A stretch of DNA of 13,956 nucleotides from Candidatus Zixiibacteriota bacterium. GTDB lineage: Bacteria; Blakebacterota; Blakebacteria; Blakebacterales; Blakebacteraceae. The stretch is taken from assembly GCA_030604325.1 (NCBI GenBank), contig JAUVWC010000002.1, forward strand, positions 1-13,956, in the 5' to 3' direction. The notes below the pieces were generated by a model that was not told the origin of the DNA, searched no databases, and saw only the letters and a program-made list of their open reading frames with translations. Positions 1 to 6,930 of the stretch are shown one piece after another. Every line of letters begins with the position of its first letter. The stretch's first letter is position 1. Position numbers and translations under genes: made by a program.

Positions 1-1
1 G

Positions 2-250
2 ATGATCATTGCCGAGCGCTGCAAGGGATGCGGATTCTGCGTTGAATACTGTCCGAAGGGCGTACTGGTGCTCTCCGAGGAATTCAACCGCAAGGGGTAT
101 CATCCGCCGAAGGTGATCAAGCACGGGGAGTGCGTGAACTGCAACCTGTGCGAGATGATCTGCCCCGATTTCGCCATCTTCAGCGTGGAGGTGTCTGAAG
201 CCGGTGCTGCAGGTTCTCCTGCGGAGCAGAAGAAGGAGGACTCCCAGTGA
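2..250 (+). CDS. korD: 2-oxoacid:ferredoxin oxidoreductase, delta (2x[4Fe-4S] ferredoxin) subunit; start may lie upstream
   Basis: Small electron-transfer subunit that carries electrons from the KorB thiamine-diphosphate site to free ferredoxin in the cytoplasm. Two complete four-cysteine [4Fe-4S] motifs are visible: C7, C10, C13, C17 followed by Pro, and C44, C47, C50, C54 followed by Pro. The 82 codons fit the family size. The tail after about residue 64 is Ala/Glu/Lys-rich and looks unstructured. The ATG at position 2 could be the true start, because family members begin only a few residues before the first cysteine, but the upstream sequence is outside the window and a slightly longer protein is possible. 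Its stop overlaps the GTG start of korA (GTGA), which indicates translational coupling. The gene order D-A-B-C is the one known for archaeal KorDABC and related bacterial enzymes. Substrate specificity cannot be read from this subunit. Confidence 0.88.
   Translation: MIIAERCKGCGFCVEYCPKGVLVLSEEFNRKGYHPPKVIKHGECVNCNLCEMICPDFAIFSVEVSEAGAAGSPAEQKKEDSQ
233..240 (+). promoter_or_regulatory. Shine-Dalgarno site supporting the GTG start of korA
   Basis: AAGGAGGA lies 6 nt upstream of the GTG at 247 and inside the end of korD. It is an almost perfect anti-16S match at good spacing. It decides for the GTG, since the next in-frame ATG (position 322) falls inside the conserved N-terminal domain. Confidence 0.8.
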
Positions 251-1404
251 AAACTGATCCTGCAGGAGTACTGACGGGCGCTCACTATCTCGACGGTGAT
301 TTCGCCGCCGGCGAGGGAGCGATGGCCGCCGGATGTCGCTTCGTGGCCGGCTACCCTATTACGCCATCCACCGAGGTTGTGGAACGGATAGCACGCAGAT
401 TCCCGATGATGGGCGGCACCTTCATCCAGATGGAGGATGAACTGGCCAGCATGGCCGCCGTGGTGGGAGCTTCATGGACCGGCACGAAGTCGATGACCGT
501 CACCAGCGGTCCCGGCTTCAGCCTGATGATGGAGAACATCGGCCTGGCGGCGATGATGGAAACTCCCTGTGTGGTGGTGAACGTGCAGCGCGGCGGACCC
601 TCGACGGGGCTGCCCACGATGACGGGGCAGGCCGACATGATGCAGGCCCGTTGGGGCTCGCACGGCGACTACGAGCTGATCGCCATGAGCCCCAAGTCAC
701 CCCAGGAAACATTCGACCTGATGATCGACGCCTTCAACATTTCCGAAATCTACCGGGTGCCGGTCCTCTTCATGATGGACGAGTGTGTGGGTCACATGAC
801 AGAGAAGGTTATCATCCCCCCCGCCGAAGAGATCGAGATCGTCGCCCGCAAGCTTACCGACAAGAAGCCGGGGGAATACTGGCCCTATGAGCTCAACGGC
901 GGCGATATCCCCGAGTTCGCCCGCGCGGGTGACGGTTACCACTTCCATTCCACCGGCCTGACACACGACTACCGGGGCTATCCGGAAATGAGCGCCGAGT
1001 GCCAGTGGGACTGTGTGGGACACCTCGTTAACAAGATCCACAACAACGTGGACGACATCGTCCGCTTCGAAGAGGAAGAGATCGAGGGTGCCGACGTGGT
1101 CGTCCTGACCTACGGAATCACTTCTCGGGTGGCGCGCCTCGGCATCGAAATGGCCCGGGATAAAGGCATAAAGGTCGGCTCGATCCGGTTGATCGTCGTC
1201 TGGCCGTTTCCGGAGAAACGAATCCGGGAGCTGGCCGGGAAGATAAAGGGATTCGTAGTTCCGGAGATCAACCTCGGTCAGATGGTTCTAGAAGTGGAGC
1301 GCTGTGCGGCGGGCCAAGCCCCCGCGATCGGCGTACCGCACCCCGGTGGGGGTGTCCACGATCCGAACGCAATTGTTGAAGCAATCGTAGGAGCTGCAAA
1401 ATGA
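247..1404 (+). CDS. korA: 2-oxoacid:ferredoxin oxidoreductase, alpha subunit
   Basis: Alpha subunit of a 2-oxoacid:ferredoxin oxidoreductase, which with KorB forms the CoA-dependent decarboxylating core. The N-terminal pyrimidine-binding-type domain shows AGYPITPS at about residues 34-41, then QMEDELASMAAVVGAS, TSGPGFSLMMEN and QRGGPSTGLPT, all hallmarks of KorA/PorA-type subunits. The C-terminal domain (about residues 279-385) has VLTYGITSR, then VGSIRLIVVWPFPEK and an HPGGG segment near the end. Its 385 residues are typical for KorA-like proteins. The start is the GTG at 247, supported by AAGGAGGA. The gene ends in an ATGA overlap with korB. 2-oxoglutarate (succinyl-CoA product) is the likeliest substrate because of the four-subunit D-A-B-C organisation, but branched-chain 2-oxoacids (Vor) cannot be excluded by eye. 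Confidence 0.93.
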   Translation: MKTDPAGVLTGAHYLDGDFAAGEGAMAAGCRFVAGYPITPSTEVVERIARRFPMMGGTFIQMEDELASMAAVVGASWTGTKSMTVTSGPGFSLMMENIGLAAMMETPCVVVNVQRGGPSTGLPTMTGQADMMQARWGSHGDYELIAMSPKSPQETFDLMIDAFNISEIYRVPVLFMMDECVGHMTEKVIIPPAEEIEIVARKLTDKKPGEYWPYELNGGDIPEFARAGDGYHFHSTGLTHDYRGYPEMSAECQWDCVGHLVNKIHNNVDDIVRFEEEEIEGADVVVLTYGITSRVARLGIEMARDKGIKVGSIRLIVVWPFPEKRIRELAGKIKGFVVPEINLGQMVLEVERCAAGQAPAIGVPHPGGGVHDPNAIVEAIVGAAK

Positions 1405-2333
1405 GTGCAGAGGCAGAAACACAGAGTGCAGAGGCAGAAACACAGGTTGAGAAGAGAGAAGTCCAGGCGGAAGAGCACCCGGTTGCTCCATTCATCCGCA
1501 TGGACCGCATGCCCCACATCTGGTGTCCGACGTGCGGCATCGGCACGGTGGTCAAGTGTTACGCCAGTGCTCTCGAAAATCTGAAACTGGATCTGGATAA
1601 GGTGGCCATAGTCTCCGGAATCGGCTGCACCGGCCGGGTGGCCGGGTACATGAACATGGATGCGTTCCATACGACCCACGGCCGTGCCGTTCCCTTCGCT
1701 ACCGGGCTGAAGCTGGGGCGACCGGAACTGAATGTGACCGTCTTTTCGGGAGACGGGGACCTGTCGGGAATTGGCGGCAATCATTTCATCCACTCCGCCC
1801 GCCGGCACATGGACATCCTGGTGATCCTGGTCAACAACTTCATTTATGCCATGACCGGAGGGCAGAACGCGCCGACAACTCCCCTCGGGGCGAATTCGTC
1901 CACCATGCCGTTCGGCAACTTCGAGCCGCCCTTCAACCTGCCCCACCTGGCCGCCAGCTGCGGGGCGAGTTACGTGGCAAGGTGGACCTGCCTGCACATC
2001 CGCCGCATGACCAAGGCGTTCGAGGAGGGGCTCGAGCGCAAGGGATTCCGGTTCATCGAAATCATCGCCCCCTGTTCGACGCTGTATGCCCGCCGCAACA
2101 GACTGGGTACCGGTCTGAACCTGTTGCTTTTCTTTGTTGTTTTTGTGGAGATCCAGCACGGCGTGGACACCCGGGAAGTAGGCATCGCCTTCCAGGAGAA
2201 GATCATCTGCGGCAAGTTCGTCGATGACGAGGAACAGACCACCTTCCTCGAGAACATGAATGCGCATTACGAGAGGGTCCTCGGCGATAAATATGTCTCC
2301 ATGCCGCCCGAGGGAGGGTGGATCCATGAGTAG
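1401..2333 (+). CDS. korB: 2-oxoacid:ferredoxin oxidoreductase, beta (thiamine diphosphate) subunit
   Basis: Catalytic subunit that binds thiamine diphosphate and a [4Fe-4S] cluster. Visible motifs are WCPTCGIG at 41-48 (usually WCPGCG), GIGCTGR at 73-79, the TPP/Mg2+ motif GDGD at 117-120 with NN at 145-146, and TGGQ soon after. The C-terminal part has the usual ARRNRLGT, GKFVDDE and VLGDKY elements. Its 310 residues exceed most KorB proteins because of an acidic N-terminal extension of roughly 30 residues that begins with a perfectly duplicated heptapeptide (SAEAETQ twice). A strongly hydrophobic stretch, LLLFFVVFV, occupies a place that is normally a polar helix; it is encoded by an unusually T-rich patch at 2124-2146. 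The start at 1401 overlaps the korA stop, and the last codons overlap the korC start by 8 nt. Confidence 0.92.
   Translation: MSAEAETQSAEAETQVEKREVQAEEHPVAPFIRMDRMPHIWCPTCGIGTVVKCYASALENLKLDLDKVAIVSGIGCTGRVAGYMNMDAFHTTHGRAVPFATGLKLGRPELNVTVFSGDGDLSGIGGNHFIHSARRHMDILVILVNNFIYAMTGGQNAPTTPLGANSSTMPFGNFEPPFNLPHLAASCGASYVARWTCLHIRRMTKAFEEGLERKGFRFIEIIAPCSTLYARRNRLGTGLNLLLFFVVFVEIQHGVDTREVGIAFQEKIICGKFVDDEEQTTFLENMNAHYERVLGDKYVSMPPEGGWIHE
1404..1445 (+). repeat. Perfect 21-bp tandem duplication in the 5' end of korB
   Basis: Positions 1404-1424 and 1425-1445 are identical, 21 of 21 bases. The duplication is in frame and gives two copies of the heptapeptide SAEAETQ immediately after the initiator methionine. 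It probably arose by slippage in a disordered, acidic N-terminal tail. Confidence 0.95.
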
Positions 2334-2922
2334 GAAGGAAATCCGTATCACCGGCTTCGGCGGCCAGGGTGTCGTGCTGTCGGGTCACATAATCGGCCGC
2401 GCCTACTCTATCGACGCCGGCAACGAGGCCACCATGATCCAGAGTTTCGGCCCCGAGGCGAGGGGCTCGGCCTGCAGCACAACGCTGGTGCTCTCCGAAG
2501 GAGAAGTGCTCTACCCTTACCTGCAGGAGCTCGACGCCCTCGTGGCCATGTCCGGCGACGGGTACGAGAAGTACAAGGACGACCTGAACGACGACGGCAT
2601 CCTCGTCTACGAGAAGGACCTGGTGAAGCCCACTCTTAAGGAAGGGCAGCCCGCTTACGGTATCACCTCCACCCGCATTGCCGAGGAGATCGGACGGGTG
2701 ATCGTGCAGAACATCGTCATGCTCGGCTTCTTCGCCGCCGTCACCGATCTGGTCACTAAAGAGCAGTGGGAGAATGCAATCAAGGACTCGGTCCCGGCCG
2801 GCACCGAGGAACTGAACCTGAAGGCATTCCGCGCCGGATGGGACTACTTCGACGAGCACTACGACGGGGGGAAACCCGCCGGGCAGGAAACAGCATCAAT
2901 ACCGGCCGAGAAAGCCGATTAG
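2326..2922 (+). CDS. korC: 2-oxoacid:ferredoxin oxidoreductase, gamma subunit
   Basis: Gamma subunit that completes the Kor complex. The N-terminus carries GFGGQGV at residues 10-16, the signature of KorC/PorC gamma proteins, followed by SFGPEARGSACS at 40-51 and a VAMSGDGYEKY segment. Its 198 residues are a little over the usual 180-190; the excess is a polar tail (GGKPAGQETASIPAEKAD) that looks disordered. The ATG at 2326 is chosen because GGGAGGG at 2312-2318 sits 7 nt upstream and residue 1 then precedes the beta strand leading into the glycine motif. An in-frame ATG at 2260 would add 22 unconserved residues and overlap korB heavily. It is the last gene of the tightly coupled kor block; 85 nt separate it from hdrA. 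Confidence 0.93.
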   Translation: MSRKEIRITGFGGQGVVLSGHIIGRAYSIDAGNEATMIQSFGPEARGSACSTTLVLSEGEVLYPYLQELDALVAMSGDGYEKYKDDLNDDGILVYEKDLVKPTLKEGQPAYGITSTRIAEEIGRVIVQNIVMLGFFAAVTDLVTKEQWENAIKDSVPAGTEELNLKAFRAGWDYFDEHYDGGKPAGQETASIPAEKAD

Positions 2923-2940
2923 AACTGCCGGCAACCATAG

Positions 2941-2976
2941 AATGTCACTTTGAATGTCACTTTAAATGTCACTTAC
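2941..2976 (+). repeat. Three tandem 12-nt repeats (AATGTCACTT + 2 nt) between korC and hdrA
   Basis: The 10-mer AATGTCACTT occurs at 2941, 2953 and 2965, separated by 2-nt linkers (TG, TA) and followed by AC. The array lies in the 85-nt korC-hdrA gap and ends 31 nt before the hdrA ATG. Each copy contains ATGTCACTT; the first two are followed directly by an in-frame stop (TGA, TAA), so each reads as a three-codon mini-ORF, but no Shine-Dalgarno site precedes them. Multiple short repeats containing TGTCA are also characteristic of the termini of IS21-family elements, so this could be an insertion-sequence remnant or a protein-binding array. Function unknown. Confidence 0.85.
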
Positions 2977-3007
2977 GAGGAACGCGTTACTCTAGAGGAA
3001 TGTGAGG

Positions 3008-6000
3008 ATGACCACTAACGCCGCAGGATCGGACGAGGTGGTAAAGGCAGGGGGCAAGCGCGCCGTCGTGATCGGCGGGGGCATCGCCGGTATGCAGGCG
3101 GCCCTCGACCTGGCCGACGCACGCATCCCCGTGATCTTGGTGGAGGCATCACCGTCGCTGGGAGGCCGCATGGCCCAGCTCGACAAGACGTTCCCCACCA
3201 TGGACTGCTCTATCTGAATCCTCGGCCCTAAGGCCATGGATGCCGGTCGGCATCCACTGATCGATGTAGTCACCAACGCCGAGGTTGTCGGCTGCGAAGG
3301 CAGTCCGGGCAACTTCAAGGTCCAGGTACGCAAGAACCCGCGTTATGTCAGGGAAGATGCATGCGTAGCCTGCGGCACGTGCGTCGATTCCTGCCCCCAG
3401 GTCGGCGGCAATGAGTTCGACATGGGCCTCAAGGCGCGCAAGGCGATCTACCGGCCCTTCCCCCAGTCGGTACCGGCAGCCTATGTGATCGATCCCCAAT
3501 CCTGTCTGAACTTCTACCCCCATCTGGACGAAAAACAGATCACCCGGCTGGAGAAGGTCAGGGCGGCCAAGTTGCGCAAGCAGCCCGACCTCACCCTGCC
3601 CCACCTGCCCTGCGGCCACTGCATGGATGTATGCGACGTCGACGCCATCGACTTCGACATGACGGCCGAGGAGTTCGAGGTGGAGGCAGGTGCCATCCTG
3701 GTGGCCATCGGATTCCAGGAATTCGATGCGCGCAAGCTCGGTCAGTACGGCTACGGACGTTACCCGAACGTGGTCACCAGCCTGGAGCTGGAGCGGATGC
3801 TGAACGCTTCGGGTGTAACCGGCGGTCATGTGGTCCGACCCTCCGATATGGAAACCCCGGAGCGTATCGTATTCATCCAGTGCGTGGGCGCCCGCGGTGA
3901 CGGAGGCCGCCCCTACTGCAGCCGCTTCTGCTGCATGAACGCCGTCAAGGATTCGATGCTCATCCGCCAGCACGACCCGGCGGTGCAGGACATCACCATC
4001 CTCTACACCGATCTGCGCGCGTTCGGGAAAGGATTCGACGACTTCGTCAAACGCTCGGTGGAGGAACAGAGCGCCGTCTACATGCGGGGCCGCCCGGCCA
4101 AGATCGAGCACCGGCCGGAGGATGACACCCTGCTCATCTACATAGAGGACACGCTGGAGCACGAGCAGAAACAGGTCCCCGCCGACCTGGCCGTCCTCTC
4201 GGTGGCCGCCGCGCCCAACGACGGTGCGGTGGAACTGGCGAAAACGCTGGGCATCGAGACCAACCAGTACGGATTCATCACTCCCCGCGATCCGGCCGTG
4301 TCCGCTGTGGAGACGGTGCGGGAAGGCATCTACGTGTGCGGAAGCGCCGTCGGGCCGCAGGTGATCCCCGACTGCGTGGCCCAGGCCTCGGCCTCCGCCG
4401 CCAGGGCGGAGCTGTTTCTGGCCGGCTCCCGCCTCGAGGAAGAAGAAGAGAAACCCGAACCGCTGGAGCTGTCCGGCCCGCCGCGCATCGGCGTGATGGT
4501 CTGCAGCTGCGGGGCGAACATCGGCGGCGTACTGGATGTGGAGGACCTGGCTATCTACGCTCAGACGATCCCACACGTCGTGGCCACCACTACATCCCTG
4601 TTCTCCTGCGCCGAAACGGGCCAGGAAGAGCTGGTCGAACTGATCAGGGAAAACAACCTGAACCGTATCATTGTGGCCTCGTGTACACCGCGCACTCACG
4701 AACCGGTTTTCCGTGACACCTGCGCGCGGATCGGCTTCAACCCCTACCTGCTCGACATGGTGAACATCCGCGACCAGTGCTCGTGGGTGCACGCCAATCA
4801 GCCCGAGCTGGCCCAGGATAAGGCCCGCGACCTCATCAGGATGAGCGTGGCCCGGGCCCGCAACCTGGAGCCCCTGTTCGAGGGAGAGGTGCCGATGGTC
4901 CGCACCGCCCTCATCATCGGCGGGGGCATCGCCGGCATCCAGGCGGCCACCGACCTGGCCGAACAGGGATTCCAGGTAGTCCTGGTTGAGAAGGCTGACA
5001 AACTGGGCGGACGGCTCCGCTCCCCCAACCTGAAGGTTCTCTATCCGAACATGCGTCCGGCGGAGGAGATCCTGAAGAACAAGATCAAGCGACTGGAGAA
5101 GAGCAACGCCCGGATCTTGCTCAATACCGAAGTGGAGGATATCACCGGCTTTGTCGGCAACTTCGAAGTGACGCTGACGGGGGATACCGAGGAGGTGGTG
5201 AAGATGGGCGTGATCATCCTCGCCTTCGGCGCCGCGCTGCATGATCCGGCGGGCGAATTCGGCTACGGCAAACTGCCGAACGTCATCACCAGTGAGGAAC
5301 TGGAACGCATCTTCTTCGAGCACGACGACGAGGTCGTCATTAAAGGCAAAAAGCCGAAGAGCGCCTCATTCATCTTGTGCGTCGGCTCACGCGAGGAGGA
5401 AGGATTCACCGGGTGTTCCCGCTACTGCTGCCCCACCGCCATCAAGCAGGCGCTGCATCTCAACTCTCTCGGGATCGATACCACTGTCTTCTACCGTGAT
5501 ATCCGCACCATCTCCGCCGGAGCGGAGGAGATGTACCGCGAGGCCAGGGGCAAGGGCGTGCTCTTCGTGCGCATCCCGCCGGATGAAAAACCCGAGATCA
5601 TTGGGGAGAAGAAAGTCGAAGTGATCCGCTGCTACGATGAGCTGCTCGGGCAGAAGCTGGAGGTGGAAACCGACCTGATCGTGCTGAGCGTCGGCATGAG
5701 ACCGAAACAGCCCGAGACCGAGAAGTACCACCTCATGCTGAAGGCGAGCCTCGGCCTCGACGGTTTCTTCCTGGAGCGCCACCCCGAACTGGCGCCAGTG
5801 GAGACGGTGATAGAGGGGGTGTTCCTGGCGGGGACCGTCCAGGGCCCGAAAGATATCGTGGACTCGGTCGCTCAGGCCTCGGCCGCCGCCGCCAAGGCAG
5901 CCGTGCTCCTCTCTTTCGACAGCGTGCGGGTGGAGCCAACGGTCTCGGTGGTGGACGAGCTCAGGTGCCGGGCGTGCGGTACCTGCGTTGAGGTCTGCGC

Positions 6001-6190
6001 CTATGCCGCGGCGGAGCTTGTCGAGATCGAACCCGGCCTGCACGTGGCGCGCATCAACCCGTCGCTGTGCAAGGGTTGCGGGGTCTGCGCGGCATGGTGC
6101 CCCTCATCGGCGATCGCCGCCAGACACTCTACCGACAGCCAGGTGATGGCCATGATCGACACCGCCTTCGTCGAGGAGGAAGTGCAATGA
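3008..6190 (+). CDS. hdrA: Double HdrA-like flavoprotein, selenoprotein (UGA at 3215 = Sec70)
   Basis: Cytoplasmic FAD/iron-sulfur protein of the HdrA family, 1060 residues when UGA 3215-3217 is read as Sec70. Half A has FAD motif GGGIAG (23-28), PTMDCSI-U-IL, an inserted ferredoxin region with C119/122/125/129 and C166/C202/205/209, then C292 and C304/308/309 (CVG..CSxxCC). Half B starts near 491 with an HdrA N-terminal domain (C499, C501, C534, C559), a second GGGIAG (638-643) and CVG..CSxxCC (C791, C803, C807, C808). It lacks both the Cys/Sec motif and the inserted ferredoxin. The C-terminal ferredoxins use C987/990/993/997 and C1021/1024/1027/1031. Ordinary HdrA has about 650 residues, so this is a fused pseudo-dimer. 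The ATG at 3008 follows AGAGGAA with 7-nt spacing; a GTG at 3002 is in frame but has no spaced Shine-Dalgarno. The frame is open on both sides of the UGA. The stop overlaps the mvhD start (ATGA). The FAD site would be where bifurcation or confurcation occurs. Confidence 0.9.
3215..3256 (+). promoter_or_regulatory. Selenocysteine UGA and bacterial SECIS-like hairpin of hdrA (copy 1)
   Basis: The UGA at 3215-3217 sits where HdrA has Cys in DCSxC-I-L. Downstream, 3237-3244 pairs with 3249-3256 in a perfect 8-bp stem capped by the loop GGUC (3245-3248), 27 nt after the UGA. A smaller GGCC-CUAA-GGCC hairpin (3224-3235) lies between. Bacterial SECIS elements follow the UGA at once and usually expose G/GU in the apical loop for SelB. 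Nine codons in this stretch keep the same synonymous bases in the second hdrA. Confidence 0.85.
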
Positions 6191-6915
6191 CGGCCGCGCC
6201 CAGGAAGACCTCGACCGGGAAGACGGCCGCCAAGAAGAAGACGGCCGGCAAAGCTTCAGCCAAAAAGACGACGGTGAAGAAGACAACAGCCAGGAAGGTG
6301 ACAGCCAAGCAGGCCGCGGTGAAGAAGGCTGTCACAAAAAAAGCAGCATCCAGGAAAGCGGCTACCAGGAAGACCGCAGCGAAGAAGGCCGCTGCAAAGA
6401 AGGCTCGGGTAAAGAAGACCGTGGCCAAAAAGGTTGTTCCGGTAAAGGCCGCAGCCGAGAAGGCTCCCGCCAGGAAGGCGCCGCCGGCGAAGACGGGCTG
6501 GAATCCCAACATCGTCGTCTTCGCCTGCAACTGGTGTTCATATGCCGGCGCCGACACGGCGGGCGTGTCCCGGATCCAGCACGAACCGCACTTCCGGACG
6601 ATCCGCGTCATGTGTTCGGGAAGGATCCACCCTGGATTCGTGCTGCGGTCGTTCGAGAAGGGCGCCGACGGTGTGATGGTCTCGGGCTGCCACATCGGTG
6701 ACTGTCACTATGTATCAGGCAACGAGCGTCAGCTGGAGCTGTTCGAGATCACCAAGAAGCTGATCCATCTGCTCGGGCTGGAACCGGAACGGGTCCGGCT
6801 GGAGTGGATCAGCGCCGCCGAAGGTCCGCGGTGGGCGGCCATCATAAACGAGTTCACCGATCAGGTCCGCAGGCTGGGACCGAGTCCGCTCAAGGGCGAA
6901 CGCAAGGCAGGATAG
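6187..6915 (+). CDS. mvhD: MvhD-like [2Fe-2S] protein with histone-H1-like lysine-rich N-terminal extension
   Basis: Electron-transfer subunit that in methanogen complexes links a hydrogenase or formate dehydrogenase to HdrA. The MvhD domain spans about residues 107-235 of 242 and keeps the expected cysteines: C114 and C117 (FACNWCSYAG), C143 (VMCSGR), C168 and C173 (SGCHIGDCHY), followed by LEWISAAEG. No cysteine is replaced by Sec. Residues 1-102 are a low-complexity extension with 30 Lys and 6 Arg in alternating Ala/Thr-Lys-Lys patterns, resembling bacterial H1/HU-tail sequences. Normal MvhD is about 130-140 residues. The ATG at 6187 overlaps the hdrA stop; an earlier in-frame ATG at 6067 lies deep inside hdrA and is rejected. 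With no hydrogenase nearby, its electron donor is unknown; the Kor ferredoxin or an unlinked enzyme are candidates. Confidence 0.9.
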   Translation: MTAAPRKTSTGKTAAKKKTAGKASAKKTTVKKTTARKVTAKQAAVKKAVTKKAASRKAATRKTAAKKAAAKKARVKKTVAKKVVPVKAAAEKAPARKAPPAKTGWNPNIVVFACNWCSYAGADTAGVSRIQHEPHFRTIRVMCSGRIHPGFVLRSFEKGADGVMVSGCHIGDCHYVSGNERQLELFEITKKLIHLLGLEPERVRLEWISAAEGPRWAAIINEFTDQVRRLGPSPLKGERKAG

Positions 6916-6930
6916 AGAGAATCAGGGGCG

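Noticed and set aside
1278-2351. 357-codon open frame on the minus strand opposite korB
   Set aside because: Shadow of korB; no domain, and it includes reverse translations of the 21-bp repeat.
2950-2978. Promoter TTGAAT-17-TTACGA inside the triple repeat
   Set aside because: The -35-like box and spacing are fair, but the -10 match is poor and the hexamers are by-products of the repeat; not enough to annotate.
3215-3235. hdrA (first copy) as a pseudogene or as two separate genes split at TGA
   Set aside because: The conserved HdrA sequence continues directly through the codon, the same codon recurs in the second hdrA, and both have a SECIS-like hairpin. Loss by mutation at the identical site twice is improbable.
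3149-5323. 724-codon open frame on the minus strand opposite hdrA
   Set aside because: It mirrors a strongly conserved HdrA gene. Its translation is His/Asp/Val-rich with no recognisable domain, as expected for the antisense of a G+C-rich gene.
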